64,000 bases of DNA from Paenibacillus glycanilyticus (GCF_030161375.1 NZ_BSSQ01000014.1:405095-469094); one strand, 5' to 3'. Counted from the first letter of the stretch, positions 7,959-15,557 are shown. Notes: generated by a model from the letters alone, not told the origin. Translations and numbers: made by a program.

Positions 7959-8177
7959 ATCGAACGAATAAAGGTATTTAGCGTTGGTTTAGAATAAAAA
8001 TTGCCTTTTGAGTAACTGATGAGAATCAAATTAACTCTACAAACTATTCAAGATAATACGAAAGAGTGGGCTATCCCACTTATCTTTCATGCCTACTGAC
8101 TCATCCCCCTTAATTAACAATAATACCCATATACATTACGAGTTTATGAGTATAATGCCAATCGCACGGTGCAAATC

Positions 8178-8363
8178 CTATTTCAGACTTCTTCGGTTTC
8201 TGGAAAAGATCACGAGCGCGGCGATTACCATCGCACCGAAACCCATGTTTTTGGCTAACTCGGATTCCATTCCCAGCAACATGCAAAGATTGGTAACCAA
8301 GCTTTTCGTTAGGAGTGCAACTACAATCAGCATGATCGGACGAATAATATTGTACTTTTTCAT
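8178..8363 (-). CDS. Small two-helix membrane protein
   Basis: 61 aa with two predicted membrane helices (about residues 8-30 and 38-54) and a basic C-terminus RNRRSLK. The start is the ATG at 8363, eight bases behind AAAGGTG; a GTG three codons upstream overlaps that site. It is the last gene of a three-gene run (8651, 8531, 8363) separated by short gaps. Size and topology recall holin-like or toxin-like peptides, but I see no diagnostic motif. Confidence 0.6.
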   Translation of the reverse strand: MKKYNIIRPIMLIVVALLTKSLVTNLCMLLGMESELAKNMGFGAMVIAALVIFSRNRRSLK

Positions 8364-8378
8364 ATGTGTCACCTTTTC

Positions 8379-8531
8379 TTATGTGTCTGCTAATTCAATT
8401 ATTTTCTGTCTAACTTTGTTTATTTGCTTTTCTAATATTACAATGCGGTTATTGATTGATTTATCGTATTGAAACATGACTCTTAAAAGAACAAGTGTAC
8501 TGGATTGAATAGCACTTACAGCGATAGCCAT
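8379..8531 (-). CDS. Small coiled-coil protein, start unclear
   Basis: 50 codons: hydrophobic N-terminal half (MAIAVSAIQSSTLVLLRVMF) and a heptad-like C-terminal half (NNRIVILEKQINKVRQKIIEL). No ribosome binding site precedes the ATG. It is in the same frame as the upstream 31-aa gene, separated only by two stop codons (TAA GAC TAA), and the intervening sequence still reads protein-like (IVKNHD). It may therefore be the 3' part of one gene broken by stops. Confidence 0.45.
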   Translation of the reverse strand: MAIAVSAIQSSTLVLLRVMFQYDKSINNRIVILEKQINKVRQKIIELADT

Positions 8532-8555
8532 GTCATGATTTTTAACTATTTAGTC

Positions 8556-8651
8556 TTACTTTTCTTCTTCTATTACTTCTGGTAAAGAGGCATAAACATA
8601 TTCTAGTTGTCTTGAAATCTCCTTCTGTAATTCATCAAATTCCTTACTCAC
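8556..8651 (-). CDS. 31-aa acidic peptide gene
   Basis: GTG start with AAAGGTGAG in good position; encodes MSKEFDELQKEISRQLEYVY followed by an acidic tail ending EEEK. Helical and charged, possibly a coiled-coil partner of the next reading frame. Either a very small gene or the N-terminal piece of a longer protein interrupted at 8556. Confidence 0.45.
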   Translation of the reverse strand: MSKEFDELQKEISRQLEYVYASLPEVIEEEK

Positions 8652-8716
8652 TGTCTCACCTTTCCCTGAAAATTCTTACATTTTTGTACGTTTTTCAAAA
8701 GTAAAAAGTTTCAATC

Positions 8717-8817
8717 TCTGTTCCGTTAATTTGCCCGTCCATCAAAAAAAGAAGCAGCTGCCTGCCGCGGCGAACTGCCTCTGATTGTTCAACTATAGTC
8801 TCCCGTTAGCGGAACAG
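8717..8817. repeat. Island repeat family 1, complete copy with terminal inverted repeat
   Basis: The ends are CTGTTCCGTTAA (8719) and TTAGCGGAACAG (8816), inverted repeats of 11/12 bp. Inside: left box with TTTGCCCG, hairpin around the palindrome GCCGCGGC, right box TTCAACTATAGTCTCCCG. The best example of closed ends. Confidence 0.75.
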
Positions 8818-8840
8818 ACCACCGAAAAGGGCAGCCTGAA

Positions 8841-9149
8841 TTAATCATCAGGGGTGGTAATCGGCACCATTTTAAGATATCCCCCATTACCATCCTCAAC
8901 GGCAAATGCCTTTTTTGGACTAAAACCCTTTATTTCAAAAGCTTCGGGTCCATTTCCATTATCAAGATTACCAATCTCATTGCCTATATCAGATTTGTTT
9001 ACAGTCTCTTTTGTAAATTTGTACTTTTGATTGTTGTAAACGTGGGTTAAAATGCCGTCCACAGTGCCAGATTGCTCATTCGATTTATGCTCCTGAGAAC
9101 AGGCTACAAGAAAAAGAAAAATCAAAAAGATAAAGAAACTCTTTCTCAT
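8841..9149 (-). CDS. Small lipoprotein
   Basis: 102 aa: signal peptide MRKSFFIFLIFLFLVAC with lipobox LVAC (Cys17), then a hydrophilic, Lys/Asn/Gly-rich domain. AGGAGGAGGAA precedes the ATG. No recognisable domain. Stand-alone, with a family-1 right box 24 bases behind its stop; a typical island cassette. Surface-exposed by inference. Confidence 0.7.
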   Translation of the reverse strand: MRKSFFIFLIFLFLVACSQEHKSNEQSGTVDGILTHVYNNQKYKFTKETVNKSDIGNEIGNLDNGNGPEAFEIKGFSPKKAFAVEDGNGGYLKMVPITTPDD

Positions 9150-9284
9150 TAAAGTTCCTCCTCCTCCTTCGTTTCCTTTAAGGAAAAGATAAGAAGTGCG
9201 ACATGGCTACCAGTTTACATTGTATCTTTTAGTGGTATGACCATCAAAATATTACATTTTCATGATTGAGAATGCTATGCGTAA

Positions 9285-9375
9285 TTTGAACTAAACTGCC
9301 CGTTACTTCAATGGGAAACAGCACCCGATCGTGTGGTCGGCTGCCGTTGTGTCTCCATTCAACTATCGTCTCCCG
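9285..9375. repeat. Island repeat family 1, complete copy
   Basis: Left box 9285-9312 (TTTGAACTAAACTGCCCG then TTACTTCAAT) is the cleanest in the window: arms TTGAACTAA and TTACTTCAA are 8/9 complementary. Hairpin CAGC...GCTG at 9319-9343, GTTGTG, right box TTCAACTATCGTCTCCCG to 9375, ending 11 bases before the next stop codon. Confidence 0.75.
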
Positions 9376-9385
9376 CAATGACAAA

Positions 9386-9769
9386 TCACTTGGGCCAACC
9401 ACTCCAAATATCGAGTTTATTACCATCAGGGTCATAGGCATTAAAATTAAGACCACAGCCCTCATTGTCTGAATCCTCTGAAATTTTAACTCCGCTGTTT
9501 TTCATTCGACTGTAGAGTCCGTGAAAATCATTGACTTCCAAGGTAAGTGCACTTTGTTCTATTCCTTCGTTTTGTATATAGTTAAGGGTCGTTCTCGTTG
9601 GAGTCTTAATCAAAAAAAAGGCTTGACCCGAAGGGATACGAAGTTGAGCCTGATTCTCATCAACGGGTCTCATTAACTCCAAACCCAAATTATTCATGTA
9701 CCATTTTGCTGATTCTTCTGTGTCGGTTGTAGGGATATAAATACAGTTAATCTCTTTTACAATACTCAT
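9386..9769 (-). CDS. VOC-family protein (glyoxalase/bleomycin-resistance fold)
   Basis: 127 aa, one vicinal-oxygen-chelate module: INCIYIPTTDTEESAKWYMN at the N-terminus and the closing motif FNAYDPDGNKLDIW near the C-terminus. Start at ATG 9769, preceded by AAGGAGGGG; the frame runs 11 codons further but includes that site. Such single-module proteins dimerise and may bind a metal or an antibiotic; the metal ligands cannot be assigned with confidence. Stand-alone island gene. Confidence 0.8.
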   Translation of the reverse strand: MSIVKEINCIYIPTTDTEESAKWYMNNLGLELMRPVDENQAQLRIPSGQAFFLIKTPTRTTLNYIQNEGIEQSALTLEVNDFHGLYSRMKNSGVKISEDSDNEGCGLNFNAYDPDGNKLDIWSGWPK

Positions 9770-9849
9770 TACATCGTCCCCTCCTTGAGTTCTACAGACC
9801 ACCTTATTATACCAATTATTGTTTATATTGGGCGTGAATATTGAATAAG

Positions 9850-10053
9850 TTACTCAACTAATTGTTTGTATTTGCATGTTTCGCAAACCGCTTGGAACTC
9901 ATCTAAATCTTTGAAAGCACCGGTTCGTTTAATCCATTCTCGCAATTCGTCTGCAGTATCTGTGGGACCGCCACGCCCAGCAAAGAAATATTCCCAACAT
10001 AAGCCATGAGCTATAACCTTTTTTACCGCTGGACAAAACCATCCGTCTTCCAC
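9850..10053 (-). CDS. Small Cys-containing conserved protein
   Basis: 67 aa beginning GTG (GGGGAG four to five bases upstream). Notable residues: CPAVKK near the N-terminus, GLCWEY, the conserved-looking GGPTDTADELREWI helix and a C-terminal CETCKY pair. The pattern resembles a small uncharacterised family found across bacteria with four Cys that could bind metal. Function unknown. Spaced 80 nt from the VOC gene, with family-1 repeats on its upstream side. Confidence 0.65.
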   Translation of the reverse strand: MEDGWFCPAVKKVIAHGLCWEYFFAGRGGPTDTADELREWIKRTGAFKDLDEFQAVCETCKYKQLVE

Positions 10054-10079
10054 ATAGCTCCCCTATCTTCTCTTAGAGA

Positions 10080-10175
10080 TATTCTGCTTAATTGCCCTTT
10101 ACTTCAGCAAACAAGCCGCCGAACTATAAACGGCAGCCTGTTAATTTAATAGAACTGGAGGTTCTCGTTAATGGA
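10080..10175. repeat. Island repeat family 1, complete copy
   Basis: Left box TTCTGCTTAATTGCCC then TTTACTTCAGC (10082-10107), hairpin GCCG...CGGC around 10115-10137, right box ATAGAACTGGAGGTTCTCG then TTAATGGAAC (to 10177). The right box here carries a small insertion. Confidence 0.65.
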
Positions 10176-10255
10176 ACGTTTACTAGCTAAATCTTTCGAC
10201 CATCTACAAATTGCGGCGGATCGGACTGCGCTTTGAAAAAAGAAAGATACTGGCC

Positions 10256-10933
10256 TTAAGCCTCCGCTGATACAGACCACACATAAGAAACAACTTCCTC
10301 AAGATCCTGAATGATTGCATCAGCTTGCACATCGGTGGAGGAAGCATGGTTTTGTTTCCACAAAGCTTTCATTCCCACGGCTTGGCTTGCTCGAACATCG
10401 GCGTCAGGATGGTCGCCGACAAATACGGCTTCTTCCGCAGTCACGCCTAGCTTAGCCAATGCGCGGTGGAAAATTGCCGGATCCGGCTTTCGCAAGCCTT
10501 CCCATTCCGAGATTAATACCTCGTCGAAAAATTGACTAATGTTTAATGCTTGGAAATTATCATGTTGAAATTGGCCGTAGCCATTAGAGATGAGTGCTAT
10601 TTTGATTCCGTGGTTTTTGAGCGATGACAATGTGCTATGTAGATTGGGATAACCGACGCAAAATTTTTGAAAGACACGTAAATAATCTTCCAGCAGTTCA
10701 TTCCAGCTGATGTGCTCAATCTGATGTTCCTCTAACAGCTGCTGATACACTTTGTCTTTCCATACATAGCCATGCTGGTCGAGTTCGATAAAGCGCTTCG
10801 CCCATATCTCTTTGTCAACAGCCTGAAGCTCCGGAAAACGCTCGTATTGGTCTGCAATAAACAGTGCCAATGAGGAATCTCGGTCCAATAACGTACCGTC
10901 AAGATCGAATAGAACCGCTTTAATTCGCATCAT
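10256..10933 (-). CDS. HAD-family hydrolase (phosphatase, YfnB-like)
   Basis: 225 aa, type-I cap HAD phosphatase. Motif I FDLDGTLLD (Asp10, Asp12), motif II LISNGYG, motif III Lys in LRKPDPAIFH, motif IV VGDHPDADV are all present, so an active phosphatase or haloacid-dehalogenase-type enzyme is expected. Start at 10933 is preceded by AGGAG and overlaps the end of the upstream 99-aa gene by 14 nt, implying translational coupling; the frame stays open 30 codons upstream inside that gene. Substrate unknown. Confidence 0.85.
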   Translation of the reverse strand: MMRIKAVLFDLDGTLLDRDSSLALFIADQYERFPELQAVDKEIWAKRFIELDQHGYVWKDKVYQQLLEEHQIEHISWNELLEDYLRVFQKFCVGYPNLHSTLSSLKNHGIKIALISNGYGQFQHDNFQALNISQFFDEVLISEWEGLRKPDPAIFHRALAKLGVTAEEAVFVGDHPDADVRASQAVGMKALWKQNHASSTDVQADAIIQDLEEVVSYVWSVSAEA

Positions 10934-11219
10934 AGGGCGGCTCCTGTAATCGTCCAAATGCGATTTTTCTATGCAGCTTGCTGGTATCAAGTGCATTGTA
11001 ATCCTGTATGATGTTTGGGACATTGTTCTTCGTTAATACGTATCCTTGGATAATATCCCGAATATCTAGTAGCTGTTCCATTGGTATAGCAGCCAAAGCT
11101 TCCGGTGCCAACGAGAGTCCAGAGTGAACAATAGTACGGAGTTGGCGAATCAATGCATCTTGTTCCTCTCCAGTCAAACGGCTAAATAGCTTGGAAATTT
11201 GATTTTCTTCAATTCGCAT
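10920..11219 (-). CDS. Conserved hypothetical protein coupled to the HAD gene
   Basis: 99 aa, acidic-helical, with SKLFSRLTGEEQDALIRQL at the N-terminus; no signal or membrane segment. I do not recognise the family. GAGGAGGGG lies eight bases before the ATG. Its 3' end overlaps the start of the HAD phosphatase, and a Nudix gene lies 16 nt upstream, so the three form an operon (Nudix, this gene, HAD), perhaps acting on the same phosphorylated metabolite. Confidence 0.6.
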   Translation of the reverse strand: MRIEENQISKLFSRLTGEEQDALIRQLRTIVHSGLSLAPEALAAIPMEQLLDIRDIIQGYVLTKNNVPNIIQDYNALDTSKLHRKIAFGRLQEPPYDAN

Positions 11220-11235
11220 CCATACCCCTCCTCTA

Positions 11236-11688
11236 TTACTTTACATCCCCCAAATATCTGCTTTCCACGTTCTTGTGTTTCACTCGCTTGCCGAGTTCAG
11301 CCGGGTAAATTCGAATCTCATCAAGCAACTTGATGTCAATCCATTCGACACCGACTTGATGATCATCCGGTAAGCTCACATGCTCAAACGTTGGGCTATC
11401 CGATACAAGCGTACAGCTGAAATAAAACTCGACTTGATGGAAACTCACATCCATGCCATCGTGATCTTTCTCCATTAATTCTCGAACATACACAAGATCG
11501 CCGACTTCTACCTTTTCCCCGATCTCCTCCAGGCACTCCCTATGAACCGCATCCGCTAAGTTTTCACCATGCTCTTGCCCGCCGCCGGGGCATAAATAGA
11601 AGAACCCTTCGTCATCCTTATTTTTCGTAAGAAGGATTTGATCGTTCTGAATAATGATTGCTTTGACTGAGTTGCGGATGTTTTTCAT
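11236..11688 (-). CDS. Nudix hydrolase
   Basis: 150-aa single-domain Nudix pyrophosphohydrolase. The Nudix box is intact at residues 36-57: GGQEHGENLADAVHR followed by ECLEEIG, with the metal-binding Glu pair. GGGGGAA precedes the ATG. Nudix enzymes cleave nucleoside diphosphates linked to another group; the substrate cannot be read from sequence. First gene of a short operon with 10920-11219 and the HAD phosphatase. Confidence 0.9.
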   Translation of the reverse strand: MKNIRNSVKAIIIQNDQILLTKNKDDEGFFYLCPGGGQEHGENLADAVHRECLEEIGEKVEVGDLVYVRELMEKDHDGMDVSFHQVEFYFSCTLVSDSPTFEHVSLPDDHQVGVEWIDIKLLDEIRIYPAELGKRVKHKNVESRYLGDVK

Positions 11689-11714
11689 AGTTCCCCCATT
11701 AATTCCTCGATAAT

Positions 11715-12044
11715 TTAGTTGGACTCTTCATATACTTCTGCCGGTACCTTGATCGGTTTATCCATGTTGGCAAAGATATGAACGGTATGTAGAACCATAA
11801 TGATATGAAGAATGAATAAAAGCTTAAACAGGATTGGCGACTTCTTTCTTAAGTAGCGGACTAGGAAACAAAATAATAAGGATAGGACCGCTCCCGCCAG
11901 CTCGATCATTCCAATTCCATTCAGATGAGTAAGATGAAACATAGGGATCAAATAAACGATTAACCAGGTGCTGATTTGTTGCCAATAAACCAGGAATATT
12001 AGCGTATAGAATAGCGCAAAACCAAAGCCTTTTATAACTTTCAT
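11715..12044 (-). CDS. Small integral membrane protein
   Basis: 109 aa with three hydrophobic segments (about residues 7-33, 43-64 and 72-92) and an acidic cytoplasmic-type tail. GGAGGACAAC precedes the ATG. No family recognised. It leads a run of small membrane-protein genes (12044 back to 13955) separated by 33-130 nt, which may be co-transcribed. Confidence 0.65.
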   Translation of the reverse strand: MKVIKGFGFALFYTLIFLVYWQQISTWLIVYLIPMFHLTHLNGIGMIELAGAVLSLLFCFLVRYLRKKSPILFKLLFILHIIMVLHTVHIFANMDKPIKVPAEVYEESN

Positions 12045-12077
12045 GTTGTCCTCCGCATGCTGTTGTCGTAGTTAGCT

Positions 12078-12335
12078 TTACGATTTTATACTATTTTTCC
12101 TAATAAAGAAATGATTAAAAATGCCGAAGACTCGGATCTCCTGCTCTTCAGAAATCTGGGTTTCAGCGGTCATATATATGGGAAGAGTCAGCATATGCTC
12201 TGACTGCGCTTGGATACATTTCTCATGAATGTTGAAGCAAACCCCGTGTTCCTTGTATAAGTATGTACGGTAATCGTCGTCAGTAGGCCTGGTTAGAACC
12301 ATCACGAAATAGATACCAAGTACCGCAGCTATCAC
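12078..12335 (-). CDS. Small membrane-anchored protein, possible ATT start at 12359
   Basis: 85 aa from a GTG at 12335: one N-terminal membrane helix then an extracellular-type domain with two Cys (VCFNIHEKC), perhaps a disulphide. Eight codons upstream, in frame, an ATT at 12359 follows AGGTGGG at proper distance; starting there gives the basic anchor IRIKKKRYVIAAV expected before a membrane helix. The GTG has only AAGAAGAG upstream. I suspect the ATT start but list the conventional one. Confidence 0.55.
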   Translation of the reverse strand: MIAAVLGIYFVMVLTRPTDDDYRTYLYKEHGVCFNIHEKCIQAQSEHMLTLPIYMTAETQISEEQEIRVFGIFNHFFIRKNSIKS

Positions 12336-12367
12336 GTATCTCTTCTTCTTAATGCGAATGATCCCAC

Positions 12368-12613
12368 CTACTTAAATATTTTTCTTCTCAACCATTTAAT
12401 TGTTGCGCTTAGCAATAGATATAAGACAAAAATATATAATACCGTAAACAAATAAGAGGTGAACGTAAAACTTACCCATTGCGCGGTCATGGACACTGAA
12501 CCATCTGATTCGATCACTGTTGAAGATTCGGATTTATTGATAATGACGAGGAGCACCAATGGAGCAATAGCTGAGATGATGAATGCAAGGATGAGTTCAA
12601 ACCATTTGAACAT
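12368..12613 (-). CDS. Small two-helix membrane protein
   Basis: 81 aa with two membrane helices (about 5-25 and 50-72), a polar loop between and a basic end KWLRRKIFK, giving both termini inside. GGAGGAATTAAG precedes the ATG by twelve bases. It lies just upstream of the 12335 membrane protein. No family recognised. Confidence 0.6.
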   Translation of the reverse strand: MFKWFELILAFIISAIAPLVLLVIINKSESSTVIESDGSVSMTAQWVSFTFTSYLFTVLYIFVLYLLLSATIKWLRRKIFK

Positions 12614-12741
12614 TTAGACTTAATTCCTCCGTTTCGTAGACAAACGCAAGCCAGCCACAAACAAGGTTAATCTGATTATAATAAGTAATTAAAGTATACG
12701 GTTATACAACCGAACAAGCAGTATATATGTCCTCCAAAGGT

Positions 12742-12960
12742 TTAATTCTCCTTGAGAATAGAAGTAACGAGTTTATATCCAAATACACAAACAAGGACAA
12801 ACCCTATCGTTCCCACGATTTTATGAAGAGGAGTGTCAATGATGTCTCCTCCGGTTATTGCATCTAATACATCACTGATAATAAAAATATGAGGCTGAGG
12901 AAGTATCATTAGAATGACGCCAACTATAAAGCCAATAAATAAATTAATCGTTCTCGGCAT
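12742..12960 (-). CDS. Small two-helix membrane protein
   Basis: 72 aa. Start at ATG 12960 with AAGGAG seven bases upstream; the frame is open 16 codons further but only from a TTG without a site. Two hydrophobic helices (about 5-22 and 48-68) are separated by an acidic loop IISDVLDAITGGDIID. Unknown function; part of the small membrane-protein cluster. Confidence 0.6.
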   Translation of the reverse strand: MPRTINLFIGFIVGVILMILPQPHIFIISDVLDAITGGDIIDTPLHKIVGTIGFVLVCVFGYKLVTSILKEN

Positions 12961-13029
12961 AGCCACACTCCTTGTCACAATAAATAACAACCACTTATAC
13001 GCTTCCAATGTCTGGAATGTTTCTATGTT

Positions 13030-13090
13030 TAAGGAATTAAAAAAGCAACCGTTATTACGGCTGCTGTCGTGTTGGATGTTGAACTCTAAA
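13030..13090. repeat. Island repeat family 1, hairpin half that encodes a gene's C-terminus
   Basis: AGCAACCGTTATTACGGCTGC hairpin core then CTGTCGTGTTGGATG and TTGAACTC, the conserved post-hairpin and right-box start. The reading frame of the 13055-13570 gene runs into this element, which supplies its last ten residues and its stop codon. Confidence 0.65.
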
Positions 13091-13570
13091 AACGGTTTGA
13101 CGGACTACCCATGTACCCGCATAGAAAGCAACGAAGGCGAGCATCGTTCCCCAAAGCTGGTAACTCCGAATGTAATCACTTCCGCAGAACATAGGCAGCT
13201 CTTCGCATAATAGAGCATGTCCGCTGGAAGGAAAACCTCGCCCATACCATGGATATCCCGTGCCTAATAAAGTCCCTAAATAAACGAAGACAACTTTCTC
13301 TATCAGAAACCCGACTCCGACCGCATGTATAGTAAGAAGAAGACTTCTTCTTCTCACATAGCCGTACAGCAAGAACCCCATTGGAAAGTAAGGCAGCATA
13401 GCAAACAGCACACCATAATATATCCAGGATACCTCGCGTGACTGGTCCGCAGGCTCCGATGAGAATAGGCCATAACTCGCCGAGGCAAACATAAAAGTTA
13501 TCACATACAGTCCTGTGAACATGAAGCCGGCCAGCAAAGTAATTTGAATCCAGGGGTACCTCCGTTCCAA
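13055..13570 (-). CDS. Membrane protein with four helices, C-terminus from a repeat
   Basis: 171 aa starting TTG (GAGGTG five bases upstream, overlapping the end of the upstream lipoprotein region). Four hydrophobic segments, with a loop containing paired Cys (LLCEELPMFCGSDY). The last residues RVQHPTRQQP and the stop lie inside a family-1 repeat, so the original C-terminus may have been replaced when repeat and gene were joined. No family recognised. Confidence 0.65.
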   Translation of the reverse strand: MERRYPWIQITLLAGFMFTGLYVITFMFASASYGLFSSEPADQSREVSWIYYGVLFAMLPYFPMGFLLYGYVRRRSLLLTIHAVGVGFLIEKVVFVYLGTLLGTGYPWYGRGFPSSGHALLCEELPMFCGSDYIRSYQLWGTMLAFVAFYAGTWVVRQTVFRVQHPTRQQP

Positions 13571-13586
13571 CCGATCACCTCAGAAC

Positions 13587-13937
13587 TCATTTGGGATATC
13601 TAATAATCTCGTCTGCGACCGCTTGAGGCGGATACGATAACATCGTATATCCAAAAGCTCTTACCGTTACTCGCTCCCCAACTTGCAGGTCATTATACAG
13701 CTGCCTATCATTAACGTGATAGATCATCACATCGTCATGGTCTTCGTTTGTCAGAAAATAAGACAGGGACTTCGTCTTCGCGTCTTTTGCGGTGATCTCA
13801 TGTACGACATATATCTCCGGCGTGTTGCTTGAGATTGTTTTCTTCACCACATAGTCACCTTTATCCGCTAATTTGCTGCATCCCATTAATAATCCAATAA
13901 CAGCAGCAATCAAGCAGAGTAAATACAATCGTTTCAA
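13587..13937 (-). CDS. Small lipoprotein
   Basis: 116 aa from a TTG at 13937 with GGAGGAG six bases upstream (two ATGs at 13955/13952 overlap that site). Signal peptide KRLYLLCLIAAVIGLLMGC with lipobox LMGC; mature part is a small beta-rich domain with QVGERVTVRAFGYTM, reminiscent of DUF3221-type lipoproteins. Located 16 nt ahead of the membrane protein at 13570, likely co-transcribed. Confidence 0.65.
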   Translation of the reverse strand: MKRLYLLCLIAAVIGLLMGCSKLADKGDYVVKKTISSNTPEIYVVHEITAKDAKTKSLSYFLTNEDHDDVMIYHVNDRQLYNDLQVGERVTVRAFGYTMLSYPPQAVADEIIRYPK

Positions 13938-13984
13938 AATAAGCTCCTCCATCATTAATCAAATAATCGGTTTATTGCCTTGGT

Positions 13985-14041
13985 TCAATTTATATTTTCT
14001 TCCTTTTGTTTCGTCCAATCTATTTTGGATATTTTACCCAA
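13985..14041 (-). pseudogene. Fragment duplicating the start of the 15557 gene
   Basis: Eighteen codons from a TTG: GKISKIDWTKQKEENIN. The first 16 bases (GGGTAAAATATCCAAA) are identical to the start of the 14721-15557 gene 1.5 kb upstream, which begins MGKISKSKLK. No ribosome binding site. Most likely a leftover of a rearrangement between cassettes. Confidence 0.4.
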
Positions 14042-14046
14042 GCTTA

Positions 14047-14125
14047 GACCGAACTATCCTTTAAATTAAAAAACAGCAGCCGCTAATTAATGGTTGCCGC
14101 CCTAAAAGACTCCCCGTTTGAATAC
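14047..14125. repeat. Island repeat family 1, complete but diverged copy
   Basis: ACCGAACTATCCTTTAAATT (left box), hairpin GCAGCC...GGTTGC at 14075-14099, CTCCCCGTTTGAATAC (right box). Confidence 0.55.
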
Positions 14126-14186
14126 AATATCAAGGATTGGAATGTGAGAACTCAAGGTCAAATTGCACACTGGGACGGTGTTCGAA

Positions 14187-14684
14187 ATGGCGAACGTGAA
14201 CAACATTCAGGTTCTAGCTTCGACGACTAACGAAGATAAAGAATGGCTAAGGCAGTTATGGATTAAGGAAATGGGAGACGACTACGTCGTCTCGAAAGGT
14301 CAACAACATCGTGTTCAACATGCCGAAGGCGTCATCGCCTGGTTAGACGGACACCGGGCCGGAGCAGCCACTTATCGAATAAGCGGGCAAGAATGCGAAC
14401 TGACTAGTCTTCATGCAACCATGCGGGGAGCAGGAATCGGGAGCAAACTGATCGAAGCGGTGGAGCAAATCGTCTCGCAACTTGGCGTACAGCGATTATG
14501 GCTGATCACAACCAATGATAATATGAATGCCATGAGATTTTATCAGAAGCAAGGGTATCGCCTAAAAGCCGTTTATCCAGGCGCCGTCGATGAAGCCAGA
14601 CAACAGCTCAAGCCTTCCATCCCCTTAATAGGCAATGACAACATCCCAATACGCGATGAGATTGAAGTAGAGAAATTTTTATAA
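14187..14684 (+). CDS. GNAT-family N-acetyltransferase
   Basis: 165 aa from ATG 14187; the frame also contains TTG 14163 (weak AAGGTC) and GTG 14178, so the start is uncertain. The acetyl-CoA loop reads LTSLHATMRGAGIGSKLIEA and the terminal motif TTNDNMNAMRFYQKQGYRL is typical of the Acetyltransf_1 family. Plus-strand, unlike most island genes, and convergent with the 15557 gene, sharing the terminator at 14697-14722. Substrate unknown. Confidence 0.85.
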   Translation: MANVNNIQVLASTTNEDKEWLRQLWIKEMGDDYVVSKGQQHRVQHAEGVIAWLDGHRAGAATYRISGQECELTSLHATMRGAGIGSKLIEAVEQIVSQLGVQRLWLITTNDNMNAMRFYQKQGYRLKAVYPGAVDEARQQLKPSIPLIGNDNIPIRDEIEVEKFL

Positions 14685-14696
14685 TTTTGACATAAG

Positions 14697-14722
14697 AAAA
14701 CCGCCTAGGTGGGCGGTTTTTT
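14697..14722. terminator. Bidirectional terminator
   Basis: AAAACCGCC-TAGGT-GGGCGGTTTTTT; A-run and T-run on opposite sides serve the convergent GNAT and 14721-15557 genes. The tail overlaps the last codon of the latter. Confidence 0.85.
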
Positions 14723-15557
14723 AATCATAGTTCATCTTAGCCAAGGTGACATCATTGTTCTGGATTTTGGTTTCATATAACTTAAACACTTTTTCCGGGT
14801 AATCAAACCTATACATATCGTGAACGGTAAGCACCCCATTCGGGTGCGAAAATGCAAATACCCAGCGTACAGCATCAATCTGGCAACCGATGTTTTCGTA
14901 ATGAACGATGTATTCTGAGATGGGATCCGTCTGAAATACCATATCCTTCAGTTGTTCTTGGGTAAAATGTGATTCCGACATGTCTAGCTCACCAGTTAAA
15001 TTCGTTACATTATCGGAAAATCCAATTCGACTATTCCCTAAATATTTGCTAGAGAACCGATCATCATCATCATCATCAGCAAATATGGATTTCACCGGAT
15101 CGCCGAAAATACGCGTCCACTGATTCTCTACCCTACTGAAGACGGAAAGTCCCATAGCACCCGCGCTTCCGACTGAATATTCATATAAGAAAACTTCAGG
15201 CCGGCTGTCATCTTCTACATCTCCGATCATTATCTTGCTATTCCAAAAGATCCCTTCCAGAACAATGTTTCCATCAATTTTCAACACAAGATTATGAGAG
15301 AACTTGGTGTCAGGAGCTAATAATTCAGCTGTATGTACCCTTACACGATCATGATCTGAGTCCAGCTCTTTAATATAGGTCGAGGAAAATTGCACTATTT
15401 GTATCACGTGTTCCGCTGACTCCAGTTGAGGATAGGCATAACCAATTTGTATTCCAAAGACAAACCATAAGACGTACATACTTATTAGAACTTTTCTCAA
15501 TCTCGCCTTCTCCTTTAATTCCAAAAGCTTAAGTTTCGATTTGGATATTTTACCCAT
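14721..15557 (-). CDS. Membrane-anchored protein with integrin-like repeat and Asp run
   Basis: 278 aa: basic, Lys-rich first 22 residues, one membrane helix (about 23-42), then an extracytoplasmic domain. The segment GDVEDDSRPEVFLYEY resembles a Ca-binding FG-GAP/VCBS loop. A run of six Asp (FADDDDDDRF) is encoded by a pure ATC trinucleotide repeat near 15062-15079, prone to slippage. Ribosome site is weak (GGATAG). No enzyme motif; sensing or adhesion is possible but not shown. Confidence 0.65.
   Translation of the reverse strand: MGKISKSKLKLLELKEKARLRKVLISMYVLWFVFGIQIGYAYPQLESAEHVIQIVQFSSTYIKELDSDHDRVRVHTAELLAPDTKFSHNLVLKIDGNIVLEGIFWNSKIMIGDVEDDSRPEVFLYEYSVGSAGAMGLSVFSRVENQWTRIFGDPVKSIFADDDDDDRFSSKYLGNSRIGFSDNVTNLTGELDMSESHFTQEQLKDMVFQTDPISEYIVHYENIGCQIDAVRWVFAFSHPNGVLTVHDMYRFDYPEKVFKLYETKIQNNDVTLAKMNYD

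Noticed and set aside
8089..8472. 127-codon plus-strand frame with hydrophobic stretches
   Set aside because: It is the complement of two small minus-strand genes that have proper ribosome sites or coding character.
9244..9465. 73-codon minus-strand frame overlapping the VOC gene end
   Set aside because: It runs through a family-1 repeat and overlaps the VOC gene in another frame; no ribosome site.
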